From Mangrovimonas sp. YM274 (GTDB lineage Bacteria > Bacteroidota > Bacteroidia > Flavobacteriales > Flavobacteriaceae): a stretch of 64,000 bases of DNA. The translations under genes were made by a program, and so were the position numbers. The notes under the pieces are model-generated. The model was given only the letters and a program-made list of their open reading frames with translations. It did not search any database and was not told the DNA's origin. Numbering within the stretch: the first letter of the stretch is position 1; every line of letters starts with the position of its first letter. Below are positions 8,238 to 16,598 of the stretch, piece after piece. The DNA lies in assembly GCF_030908385.1 (NCBI RefSeq), contig NZ_CP133091.1, positions 3,343,501 to 3,407,500 of the forward strand. The letters run 5' to 3'.

Positions 8238-8957
8238 TTACTCGTTTACTTTTGTATTGTTAGCTAACTTATTCTCTGTGTCCTTCTTTACAGTTTCTAC
8301 CTGTGCAGTTTCAGCCTCTTCTTTAGCACCTTCATCACCTCCTGTTAACATACCACCAAAACTCATAAAACCAATGGCCATAAGCCCTGTAATGATAAAC
8401 GTGATACCTAAACCTCTCAACGGCGCTGGAACATTGGAATATCTAATTTTCTCGCGGATAGCAGCAATTGCCAAAATAGCCAAGAACCATCCTATACCAG
8501 AGGACAGCCCATAGTTAAGTGCTAATCCTATTGAAGGAATCTCACGAGATTGCATGAATAACGATCCTCCCAAAATTGCACAGTTTACAGCAATAAGTGG
8601 CAAGAAAATACCTAAAGAGTTATACAATGCAGGAGAGAACTTTTCTACTACAATTTCTACCAATTGCACCATGGTTGCGATGGTTGCAATAAACATGATG
8701 AAGGAAAGGAAACTCAAGTCATAATCTGCGTACTCAGCCCCTAACCATTTTAAAGCTCCAGGTTGCAAAATATATTGATCCAACAGCCAGTTAACTGGTA
8801 CAGTAACCGCTAATACAAATATTACCGCAGCTCCTAGACCTACAGCTGTAGATACTTTTTTAGACACAGCCAAGTAAGAACACATTCCTAAGAACGTGGC
8901 AAATACCATGTTGTCTATAAATATCGATTTGAAAAATAATTCTATGTGCTCTAACAT
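8238..8957 (-). CDS. nqrE: Na+-translocating NADH:quinone reductase subunit E
   Basis: Integral membrane subunit with six expected helices; together with NqrD it forms a symmetric pair that holds a membrane iron site. The conserved core is present, for example [15 protein letters not shown] and [21 protein letters not shown]. At 239 residues it is about 40 longer than the Vibrio subunit because of a charged C-terminal tail (about 206-239) rich in Glu, Lys and Asn after [10 protein letters not shown]. The tail is expected to be exposed and disordered. It starts 30 bases after nqrD and ends one base before nqrF. Confidence 0.97.
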   Translation of the reverse strand: MLEHIELFFKSIFIDNMVFATFLGMCSYLAVSKKVSTAVGLGAAVIFVLAVTVPVNWLLDQYILQPGALKWLGAEYADYDLSFLSFIMFIATIATMVQLVEIVVEKFSPALYNSLGIFLPLIAVNCAILGGSLFMQSREIPSIGLALNYGLSSGIGWFLAILAIAAIREKIRYSNVPAPLRGLGITFIITGLMAIGFMSFGGMLTGGDEGAKEEAETAQVETVKKDTENKLANNTKVNE

Positions 8958-8987
8958 AATCTATCTTTTTAAGTAACCCCCGAGGGA

Positions 8988-9632
8988 TTAATCTTCAATT
9001 AAATCTTTGTTTCTGCTACGTTGTACCCAAATAATGATACCTACCACAATCAATGCCATTGGAGATAACAACATAAATCCGTTGTTTTCGTATCCTAAAG
9101 CGTATAATCCTGTTTTTTCAATTGGATCTCCCAAAACCTTAAACCCTAATAGGGTTCCAGATCCTAAAAGTTCTCTAAAGAATCCAACAATAACCAGGAT
9201 AACCCCGTATCCTAATGCATTACCAATACCATCTAAAAAGGATTTCCAAGGTCCGTTACCAAGCGCAAACGCTTCAAAACGTCCCATAATGATACAGTTG
9301 GTAATAATCAAACCAACGAATACAGATAATGTTTTACTAAGTTCGTATGCAAAAGCTTTCAGCACCTGGTCTACGATAATTACCAACGCAGCCACTACTG
9401 TTAGCTGAACAATAATTCTAATTTTAGAAGGGATAATGTTTCTGATTAATGAAATAACTACGTTACCAATTCCCAATACAAACATTACCGAAACAGCCAT
9501 TACTATAGACGCTTTTAATTGAGCAGTAATAGCCAAGGCTGAACAAATACCCAATACCTGAATGGTAATAGGGTTATTGTCCGCTAATGGGTCTGTAATT
9601 AACTTGGCGTCTTTTTTAGATAAAAGTCCCAT
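8988..9632 (-). CDS. nqrD: Na+-translocating NADH:quinone reductase subunit D
   Basis: A 214-residue six-helix membrane subunit, inverted-topology partner of NqrE. Recognised by TNCIIMGRFEAFALGNGPWKS, which contains the cysteine and acidic residue conserved in the NqrD/RnfE family, and by LRELLGSGTLLG-like residues near 148. Length is normal for the family. It lies 6 bases after nqrC in the nqrABCDEF order. The N-terminal soluble stretch is short (about 20 residues, MGLLSKKDAKL...). No unusual feature. Confidence 0.97.
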   Translation of the reverse strand: MGLLSKKDAKLITDPLADNNPITIQVLGICSALAITAQLKASIVMAVSVMFVLGIGNVVISLIRNIIPSKIRIIVQLTVVAALVIIVDQVLKAFAYELSKTLSVFVGLIITNCIIMGRFEAFALGNGPWKSFLDGIGNALGYGVILVIVGFFRELLGSGTLLGFKVLGDPIEKTGLYALGYENNGFMLLSPMALIVVGIIIWVQRSRNKDLIED

Positions 9633-9638
9633 ATCTTA

Positions 9639-10391
9639 TTAATTGTTTTTTAAGTTATCGAAAAAAGGCTTGTACAACTGTAAGTCGCTCTTCAACATTG
9701 CTGCAACACCATTACCAGTAATAGTTGCCCCCGCAATGGCGTCTACCTCATTATCGGTTTTGTTTTCGTTTTTAGGGTCAGCATTCCCTTTAGCCACATC
9801 AATCCCTTTGAAATTTCCGCTGCTATCCAATAGATGCTCTCCAATAAAGTCGTCCATAAAGAAACGCTCTTTAATATTGGCCCCAAGACCAGGAGTTTCC
9901 CCTTTATGATCAAAATAAGCGCCTTGAACCACCATGTTTTCGTCCATAGAAACATAGCCCCAAATAGCATCCCAAAGTCCTTTACCATATACTGGAGCAA
10001 TATAAAATGTTTTACCATCCTTCTCTCCTACAAATATTGGCAATTGTCTTTTGGAAGCATCACCTTCAGCAGCTTCCTTTGCCTTTTTAATATCTATTAA
10101 ATAAGCGTTGTCATCTTCAGAAACTTCTCCACCTTGCATTACCAACTGCTTAGTGATATATTTTGAAAACAATTCTGGAGCTTCAGACTTATCTACAAAA
10201 ACAGCGCTACTTTCATCATTTTCATTAACACCCATAGCGTACAAAATGTTTTGTTTTTTCTCCAACTCCACATTTTTTCCAATTGTACCCTTAAGTGACG
10301 CCGCAGTAAAGGCCAACAAAGCTCCTACTACCACTACCATACCAATGGCAAACAATACGGTATATACGTTACTATCTGTTTTATTACTCAT
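9639..10391 (-). CDS. nqrC: Na+-translocating NADH:quinone reductase subunit C
   Basis: Carries a covalently bound FMN on the periplasmic face. The 250 residues have one N-terminal membrane helix (about 10-32) and an FMN-binding domain with ETPGLG (165-170) and the attachment motif DAIAGATITG (217-226), in which T223 should receive FMN from ApbE. In many homologues the motif reads SGAT; here alanine replaces the serine three residues before the threonine. The gene overlaps nothing but sits one base after nqrB. ApbE, the likely modifying enzyme, is encoded at 3687-4667. Confidence 0.98.
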   Translation of the reverse strand: MSNKTDSNVYTVLFAIGMVVVVGALLAFTAASLKGTIGKNVELEKKQNILYAMGVNENDESSAVFVDKSEAPELFSKYITKQLVMQGGEVSEDDNAYLIDIKKAKEAAEGDASKRQLPIFVGEKDGKTFYIAPVYGKGLWDAIWGYVSMDENMVVQGAYFDHKGETPGLGANIKERFFMDDFIGEHLLDSSGNFKGIDVAKGNADPKNENKTDNEVDAIAGATITGNGVAAMLKSDLQLYKPFFDNLKNN

Positions 10392-10392
10392 C

Positions 10393-11592
10393 TTAAGCTG
10401 TTTTTGCTTTTAAACGTTTCATTCTTTTCTTAACATTTCCTTGTACCACATAGTGGTCAATGGTCGGTGCAAATACGTTCATCAATAAAATGGCCAACAT
10501 CACACCTTCTGGGTAAGCTGGGTTGAACACACGGATCAAGATTGAAATAAATCCAACCAAGAAACCATATATCCATTTTCCTTTGTTGGTTTGCGAAGCC
10601 GTTACAGGATCTGTGGCCATAAACACAGTACCAAAGGCAAAACCTCCAATTAATAAATGGTGCCAGAATTCAGTACTCATTAGTCCATAGAATTTACTGC
10701 TTTCAGTTATCCAACCAGCATCTACAACACTGTTAAAGATCAATCCCATAACCAAGGCTCCCAAAACAGAAGACAACATAATTCTCCAACTTCCAATTTT
10801 AGTAAAGATCAAGAACAATCCTCCCAAAAGGATTAAGAATGTAGACGTCTCACCAACAGAACCTGGAATAAACCCATAAAACATATCGACCACAGAGTAA
10901 CCGGCATCATGACCTTGAGCTAAACTTCCCAAAATTGTTTCCCCAGAAATGGCATCAACATTTGCTCCACCAGCAATTTCATTGGCACGCTCAACAGCAC
11001 CGTGCACCCATACCTTATCTCCAGACATCCAAGTTGGATATGCGAAGAATAAAAACGCACGAATAGTCAAGGCAGGGTTAAGGATGTTCATCCCTGTACC
11101 ACCAAAAACTTCTTTACCAATTACCACACCAAATGCTACGGCAACAGCCAACATCCATAATGGCAAATCAATAGGTACAATAAGTGGTACCAACATTCCA
11201 GTTACCAAGTAACCTTCCTCTACCTCATGTCCTTTTATGATGGCAAACAAGAATTCAATTCCAAGTCCAACACCATAAGACACGATTACTAGCGGTAATA
11301 TTTTAATCAATCCAATATAAAACGCATCCCAAGACATAAAGTCAACAGGAGTACCCAAGGCATTAAAGTGTTGGTATCCTGCATTGAACATACCAAAAAT
11401 CAAACACGGGATCAACGCCATGATTACCGTATTCATGGTACGCTTTAAATCGTCGGCAGCCTTTATGTGAGTTCCACCATGAGTGGTTTCGTTAGGCAAG
11501 TATAAAAAAGTATGCAATGCGTTAAACGCAGGGGCCATTTTGGTGCCTTTATACTTTTCTTTTAAGTTATGTAATGTACTTTTCAAACTCAT
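10393..11592 (-). CDS. nqrB: Na+-translocating NADH:quinone reductase subunit B
   Basis: Large membrane subunit (399 residues, about ten helices) that holds covalent FMN and riboflavin and forms the Na+ path. The conserved FGGTGMNILNPALTIRAFLF segment is at 163-182. The FMN site is DAISGETILG (213-222) with T219 as attachment residue; the usual alanine before the threonine is a glutamate (E218). The C-terminal half contains WHHLLIGGFAFGTVFMATDP, typical of NqrB/RnfD. It starts 2 bases after nqrA. Length agrees with the family. Confidence 0.98.
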   Translation of the reverse strand: MSLKSTLHNLKEKYKGTKMAPAFNALHTFLYLPNETTHGGTHIKAADDLKRTMNTVIMALIPCLIFGMFNAGYQHFNALGTPVDFMSWDAFYIGLIKILPLVIVSYGVGLGIEFLFAIIKGHEVEEGYLVTGMLVPLIVPIDLPLWMLAVAVAFGVVIGKEVFGGTGMNILNPALTIRAFLFFAYPTWMSGDKVWVHGAVERANEIAGGANVDAISGETILGSLAQGHDAGYSVVDMFYGFIPGSVGETSTFLILLGGLFLIFTKIGSWRIMLSSVLGALVMGLIFNSVVDAGWITESSKFYGLMSTEFWHHLLIGGFAFGTVFMATDPVTASQTNKGKWIYGFLVGFISILIRVFNPAYPEGVMLAILLMNVFAPTIDHYVVQGNVKKRMKRLKAKTA

Positions 11593-11594
11593 GG

Positions 11595-12950
11595 CTATCC
11601 TATTTCTTTAATCATTAAGTCCAAACCTTCTCTAATAATCTTTTGGTGAGGTTGTTTAGACACACAAATAAATTCGGTCAAAGCAAAATCTTCTGGAGCA
11701 ACTTCATACATACCCAAAGCTTCCATCTCATCAAGGTCCTTGTACATACAGGCCTTAAGAAGTTGCATTGGATACATATCTAAAGGAAATACTTCCTCAT
11801 AATTTCCAGTCACCACAAATGCTCTGTGCTCTCCGTTGGTATTGGTATCTAGATCAAACTTCTTCTTAGGGTTCAACCATGAAAAAGTCATCGCTCTAGA
11901 GGTTGATATTTTATTGAAAACAGGTTTGTTCCACCCAAAAAACTCATAATCGTCCCCTTCAGGAATTACTGTAACTGTGTTACTGTAGTAATCCAAACAT
12001 CCATCTGGCTTTACGTGTTTTCCTGTGAGTACATTTCCAGAGATTATTCTGCAATTGCTATCCTTATCAATTCCATTATCATAAACCATAGTAGCCACTT
12101 CACTTCCAATTTTGGTTCTGAAGTATCTAGGTTTTTTCACTGAAGATCCTGCTAAAGCAACTATACGCTCGGCGTTGAACTTCCCGGTAAGCAACATTTC
12201 TCCAATAATTACAAGATCTTGAGGAGTTACGGTCCAAACCACCTCTCCTTTATTAATTGGATCTATTTTATTGATTTGCGTCCCAACATTCCCTACAGGG
12301 TGTGGTCCAGACACTTTATGTAAAGTTACCCCTGAAAGACCTACCAATGGCGAATTGGAACCCGCTCCAACAGACACATGCACAGCACCGTCCGTAAGTT
12401 TTCCTAGCGCCGTAATGGCAACTTGAAGCTCAGCCTCTTTTCCTTGCAACACATAATCATAATCTGCTGCCAAAGGCGCCGATGCATATGCCGACACAAA
12501 AATAGCCTTCGGGCTCTTGTCTGGATTGGCAATAACATCATAAGGGCGTTGCTTGATAAATGGCCAACAACCCGATGCCAACAAATAAGATTTGATAGCA
12601 TCTGCATTTGCAGAAGCTACATCTAATTTGCCGCTATCCAGGTAAGATTGCTCTTTATCCGCTTGGATCTTAATTGCTAAAATTCTTCGTTTTGCACCAC
12701 GTTGTACCTCGATAACCTCTCCTGAAACTGGAGAGACAAATTTCACAAGTTCATTCGCTTTATCATAAAAAACAGTTTCACCTGCCTTTACTTTTGCGCC
12801 TTCTTTTGCTACTAATTTTGGGGTAACGCCGTGAAAGTCTTCTGGCCTGATGGTGCAGAAATTACTGACGATCGCATTTTCCGTTGATCTATCAGCTTCA
12901 CCTTTTAGGTTTATATTCAGACCTTTTTTAATCTTAATGTCGTTTGACAT
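11595..12950 (-). CDS. nqrA: Na+-translocating NADH:quinone reductase subunit A
   Basis: Cytosolic subunit of Na+-NQR near the quinone site; 451 residues, normal length. Seen: the N-terminal hybrid/biotinyl-like fold (KEGAKVKAGETVFYDK, VKFVSPVSGEVIEVQRG, residues about 47-90) and the conserved SGPHPVGNVGTQI segment near 215. It is the first gene of the six-gene operon. The ATG at 12950 lies about 31 bases after the expected transcription start given by the TAAATTTG box at 12988-12995. The complex couples NADH oxidation to Na+ export and quinone reduction, probably menaquinone here since this is a flavobacterium. Confidence 0.97.
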   Translation of the reverse strand: MSNDIKIKKGLNINLKGEADRSTENAIVSNFCTIRPEDFHGVTPKLVAKEGAKVKAGETVFYDKANELVKFVSPVSGEVIEVQRGAKRRILAIKIQADKEQSYLDSGKLDVASANADAIKSYLLASGCWPFIKQRPYDVIANPDKSPKAIFVSAYASAPLAADYDYVLQGKEAELQVAITALGKLTDGAVHVSVGAGSNSPLVGLSGVTLHKVSGPHPVGNVGTQINKIDPINKGEVVWTVTPQDLVIIGEMLLTGKFNAERIVALAGSSVKKPRYFRTKIGSEVATMVYDNGIDKDSNCRIISGNVLTGKHVKPDGCLDYYSNTVTVIPEGDDYEFFGWNKPVFNKISTSRAMTFSWLNPKKKFDLDTNTNGEHRAFVVTGNYEEVFPLDMYPMQLLKACMYKDLDEMEALGMYEVAPEDFALTEFICVSKQPHQKIIREGLDLMIKEIG

Positions 12951-12987
12951 ATGTTTGATATTGAAATTAATTGTCTAAAAATCGACG

Positions 12988-12995
12988 CAAATTTA
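12988..12995 (-). promoter_or_regulatory. Promoter -7 box of the nqrABCDEF operon
   Basis: TAAATTTG on the minus strand, an exact TAnnTTTG match; expected start near 12981, giving a leader of about 31 bases before nqrA. The plus strand of the same gap has a looser box, TATATTTA at 13088-13095, for the plug gene. Confidence 0.65.
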
Positions 12996-13113
12996 CGAAT
13001 TAATACCTAAATTATATTTGAAATAATAGCATGTTATTTATTTATACCAATTCTAAATAAACAAAATTTACGTCCTATAAAATTAACTATATTTACATCA
13101 AAATAAGATTTTA

Positions 13114-14364
13114 ATGACATCAAAATTCAACCTATTAGCCTTTACTTTCCTTTTTCCAATCATTATTTTCTCACAAGTTAGCGAAGTTCCCCCACCATAT
13201 TTCATTAAAACCATCACCTTCAAAGGTGATACCCAAGAGAGCCAACTCCCTATTTTAACCTTGGGGCAACCTCTCGTTTTAGAATTTGATGCCCTAACTG
13301 GAGACGAGGAAGACTTCTACTATGTCATTGAGCATTTTAATTTTGATTGGACTCCATCCCAACTTGTAAAATCGGAATACTTAAAGGGCTTTGACAACCA
13401 ACGTATTAGGGATTATGAAAACTCATTTAACACCTACCAAATCTATTCGCACTATACACTCCAAATCCCCAACAACCAAACCGGAGGCATTTTAAAAAGT
13501 GGGAATTATTTAATTTCCGTTTACGACCAATATGAAGAACTGATGTTTTCCAGAAAATTTATGGTTTACGAAGACTTAGTAAGCGTTGGCGTCACCTTAA
13601 AGCGCTCAAGAGACGTTAGTGTTATCAACGAAAAACAATCCGTTGACTTCATCATTAACTCAAGAAGTTTAAACCTTAACAATCCAAGCGAAACCATAAA
13701 AACCCTAGTCATTCAAAACAACAATCTTAACACTGCTATTTCCAACCTAAAACCACAGTATACGATGGGCAATGAACTCATTTATAAGTATACCACTGAA
13801 TCCAGTTTTTGGGGTGGCAATGAGTATTTATTTTTTGAGAACAAGGATGTTCGAGCAGCCAATGTAGGAGTTCAGTTTATTGATTTAAGAGATATTTACC
13901 ACGGATTTCTATTTACCAATACAGCTCGAGCTGGGCAACCTTACACCTACAACCCAGATATCAACGGAAATTTTGTAATCACAGCCTTAGATACCGACAA
14001 TGTATCCATAGAAGCCGATTACACCAATATTCACTTTTCTTTACTATACCCAGAATTACCCCAAGGTCAATCTATCTATGTATATGGCAATTACAACAAC
14101 TATTCTACAGATGAAAGTAACAAAATGGCCTACAACCCCACCAAAGGTATTTATGAAGCTGTCATAAAACTAAAACAAGGTTTTTACAACTATAAATATG
14201 TAATTCGTGATGCAAATGGAACTTTAGACGAAGGAGCGATTTGCGGTAATTATTATCAAACCGAAAATAATTACAAGGTGTTGGTTTATTATCGCGATCT
14301 CGGCGCACGTTATGATAGACTAATAGGAATAGGAGAAGGCTCTTCTGTAAACATTACAAACTAA
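13114..14364 (+). CDS. T9SS plug protein (DUF5103 family)
   Basis: A 416-residue secreted protein with a cleavable signal peptide (1-20, ending FSQ) and the DUF5103 signature: PPYFIKTITFKGDTQ, DEEDFYYVIEHFNFDWTPS, and the tail GNYYQTENNYKVLVYYRDLG. Family knowledge: in Flavobacterium johnsoniae the plug protein closes the periplasmic side of the giant SprA translocon of the type IX secretion system. The middle part (about 310-360, LPQGQSIYVYGNYNNYS) looks like an Ig or carbohydrate-binding-module-like domain. It is divergent from nqrA and single. It fits a genome that also carries porT and several T9SS cargo proteins in this window. Confidence 0.87.
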   Translation: MTSKFNLLAFTFLFPIIIFSQVSEVPPPYFIKTITFKGDTQESQLPILTLGQPLVLEFDALTGDEEDFYYVIEHFNFDWTPSQLVKSEYLKGFDNQRIRDYENSFNTYQIYSHYTLQIPNNQTGGILKSGNYLISVYDQYEELMFSRKFMVYEDLVSVGVTLKRSRDVSVINEKQSVDFIINSRSLNLNNPSETIKTLVIQNNNLNTAISNLKPQYTMGNELIYKYTTESSFWGGNEYLFFENKDVRAANVGVQFIDLRDIYHGFLFTNTARAGQPYTYNPDINGNFVITALDTDNVSIEADYTNIHFSLLYPELPQGQSIYVYGNYNNYSTDESNKMAYNPTKGIYEAVIKLKQGFYNYKYVIRDANGTLDEGAICGNYYQTENNYKVLVYYRDLGARYDRLIGIGEGSSVNITN

Positions 14365-14496
14365 ATAAAATAATTCAATGATTGTGAGAGCAATCAACCT
14401 AGCCCAAACTTAAAATCCCCTAGCTTTCAGCTAGTTTGATATTAATTTTCATTAAATTTAGGCTTATCTGAAGTTTCAGAACATAAAGCTTAATTC

Positions 14497-15867
14497 ATGG
14501 ATGAAGATTTAAAGTTGTTTAACGAATTAGTCCAAGTACTTCTAGAAGAAGAACAAAGCCAGCCAGTTGCCAAGCCAATTGAAACGGAGCTTCTTTACGA
14601 TAAACTGGATTTATCGCTGCCGGACACACCAACTTCTGCCGACGACTTCAAAGCCGAATTAATTGAAATCATCAAATACACTCCTAAAACTGCTTCCTCC
14701 TCCTTTTTCAACCAATTGTATGGAGGCCGATTGGACAAGGCTACTTTAGGAGACCTTTTAGCCGTAATGCTAAATACCAGCATGTACACCTACAAGATTG
14801 GTGGCCCCCAAATAGGAATCGAAAAAATTATCCTTAAAAAAATATGCGAAATAGTAGGGTACGGACCAAACAGCGATGGCACCTTTGCTCCAGGAGGCTC
14901 TATGAGCAATTTTATGGCTATGGTAATGGCTCGAGATAAATACGACAAATATGCCCCAAGAAAAGGAGTGACCTCTAAAATGATTATTTATACTTCGGAG
15001 GTATCCCATTATTCCATCAACAAAAATGCAGCATTAATGGGCATTGGAAGAGATCAGGTGCGCGAAGTAAAAACCAACAACCATGGAGAAATGCTAGCAG
15101 AAGACCTTGAGCTAAAAATCCAAAAAGATCTTGAAGAAGGTTATCATCCTTTTTTTGTTAACTGCACTGCAGGCACAACCGTTATGGGAGCTTTTGATGA
15201 TGTTAGTCTTATCCATAAAGTAAGTAGTAAATACAATCTTTGGCTACACTTGGATGGCGCCTATTGTGGCTCAGTTATTTTTAGCGAGACATACAAACAT
15301 TTGGTCAATGGTGTGGAATTAACAGATTCGTTTAGTGTTAACGCCCATAAAATGCTGGGGACACCGTTAAGCTGCTCCATTATCGTTACCCAAAACTCAG
15401 AAGACCTTCATATATCCTTTTCCAATGAAGCTGAGTACTTATACCAAACTGATGGCGACGAATACAACCTGGGCAAAACTTCCTTGCAATGCGGAAGACG
15501 TAATGATGCTTTGAAATTTTGGACTTTATGGAAAAGTATCGGTTCACAAGGCTTAGAGCGTATAGTAAACAAACAATTTCTATTGGCAGATGTAGCAAGA
15601 AGTTACATTAACAACCACCCAGATTACACTCTCTTTAGTTTTGACAATTCAATTTCGGTGTGCTTCAACTACAAAAGCACCCCCGCAAAAGAATTGTGCA
15701 CAGCACTCTATAAAGAAGCCCAACTTATGGTAAGTTATGGCGTTTTTAAGGAACACGAATTCATCCGTCTGGTTACCATTAATTCGGTTCTGGATGAAAC
15801 CGATATTATAAATTTCTTTAAGGTGTTGGAAACATTTGTGAAAAATCATAAATTCAACTTAAAATGA
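14497..15867 (+). CDS. Group II PLP-dependent decarboxylase (glutamate/aspartate/cysteine-sulfinate or aromatic type)
   Basis: Fold-type I PLP enzyme of 456 residues. Seen: H171 (EVSHYS, stacks on the PLP ring), D253 (HLDGAYCG, binds the pyridine nitrogen) and the Schiff-base lysine K285 (NAHKMLGTP). FAPGGSMSNFMAM (130-142) and CTAGTTVMGAFDD are also typical. The family decarboxylates glutamate, aspartate, cysteine sulfinate or aromatic amino acids; the N-terminal half resembles animal GAD/CSAD-like members more than bacterial GadB, but the substrate cannot be settled by eye. It stands alone between the plug gene and apaG, with a 132-base upstream gap holding a small weak hairpin. Confidence 0.9.
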   Translation: MDEDLKLFNELVQVLLEEEQSQPVAKPIETELLYDKLDLSLPDTPTSADDFKAELIEIIKYTPKTASSSFFNQLYGGRLDKATLGDLLAVMLNTSMYTYKIGGPQIGIEKIILKKICEIVGYGPNSDGTFAPGGSMSNFMAMVMARDKYDKYAPRKGVTSKMIIYTSEVSHYSINKNAALMGIGRDQVREVKTNNHGEMLAEDLELKIQKDLEEGYHPFFVNCTAGTTVMGAFDDVSLIHKVSSKYNLWLHLDGAYCGSVIFSETYKHLVNGVELTDSFSVNAHKMLGTPLSCSIIVTQNSEDLHISFSNEAEYLYQTDGDEYNLGKTSLQCGRRNDALKFWTLWKSIGSQGLERIVNKQFLLADVARSYINNHPDYTLFSFDNSISVCFNYKSTPAKELCTALYKEAQLMVSYGVFKEHEFIRLVTINSVLDETDIINFFKVLETFVKNHKFNLK

Positions 15868-15967
15868 CCCTTAAAAACCTTAAAGTTGTTAAAAATATGG
15901 CGCCAAAAAGCCAAAAATGAACAAACAAAAGAAAAATACATTAATTTAGCTGCTTAAGGTTATTTGT

Positions 15968-16354
15968 ATGGTACAACAAGTTACAAGCGGTATCAAGATT
16001 TCCGTAGACACCACATTTGAAGGTACATTTTATAAAAACTATAAAGTGCACTTTGCCTTTGGCTATAAAGTAACCATTGAAAACCAAGGAAAGGACGCTG
16101 TACAACTCAATTCAAGACACTGGAAAATTTATGACGCCCTCAACAATGTTGAAATTGTAGAAGGCGAAGGTGTTATTGGTAAAAAACCTGTACTGCAGCC
16201 AGGCGAGTCGCACACCTACAATTCTGGCTGCCTGCTAACCTCTCCCTTTGGAGCCATGAAAGGCTACTACAATATGGTTAACTTTACCACGACAAACAAT
16301 TTCAAAGTTTACATTCCTGCTTTTAAGCTAAGTGCACCTTTTGCCCTTAATTAA
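15968..16354 (+). CDS. apaG: ApaG family protein
   Basis: A 128-residue single-domain beta-sandwich (fibronectin-III-like) protein. Typical features: VQQVTSGIKISVDTTFEGTF at the start, the strand YKVTIENQGKDAVQLNSRHW, GVIGKKPVLQPGESHTYNSG, and PFGAMKGYY. Linked genetically to Co2+/Mg2+ resistance in enterobacteria, but its biochemical role is not settled; the same fold occurs in some F-box proteins. It lies 100 bases after the decarboxylase gene in the same direction, and the 244-base gap after it contains only the promoter of the next gene. Confidence 0.94.
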   Translation: MVQQVTSGIKISVDTTFEGTFYKNYKVHFAFGYKVTIENQGKDAVQLNSRHWKIYDALNNVEIVEGEGVIGKKPVLQPGESHTYNSGCLLTSPFGAMKGYYNMVNFTTTNNFKVYIPAFKLSAPFALN

Positions 16355-16551
16355 AGGTATCTTGAATATTTTTTTTAAATCATTAGGTTTCATTTTAGAC
16401 TTCCATGGGAATAGATGCACTTCAAAAGATCCGGTCATATTCGATTTCCAGTAATTTTCAACAAAAAGAACTCGCACATAACTCTCAAAATGTCACGGCT
16501 TTTTAATATGGTTTTATGAAAGTATCGTTCCCGTACATTTCCAAAAAATTG

Positions 16552-16559
16552 TACCTTTG
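16552..16559 (+). promoter_or_regulatory. Promoter -7 box of P5C dehydrogenase
   Basis: TACCTTTG, an exact TAnnTTTG match. It decides the start of the next gene: a TTG at 16557 lies inside the box and cannot be translated, so ATG 16599 is the start, with a leader of about 33 bases. Confidence 0.68.
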
Positions 16560-16598
16560 ATTTTCGATATTTTCAATAACCCTATAAATAGAATACCC

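Noticed and set aside
6926-12950. Rnf complex instead of Na+-NQR
   Set aside because: NqrA and an NqrF with FAD/2Fe-2S reductase domain are present and RnfB/RnfC are absent, so this is NQR.
14420-14434. Small hairpin CTAGCT-TTC-AGCTAG before the decarboxylase gene as a terminator
   Set aside because: Only six base pairs and no following T-run, so not called.
16557-16598. Longer N-terminus of P5C dehydrogenase from TTG 16557
   Set aside because: The TTG is inside the promoter box TACCTTTG, so it would lie before the transcript start.
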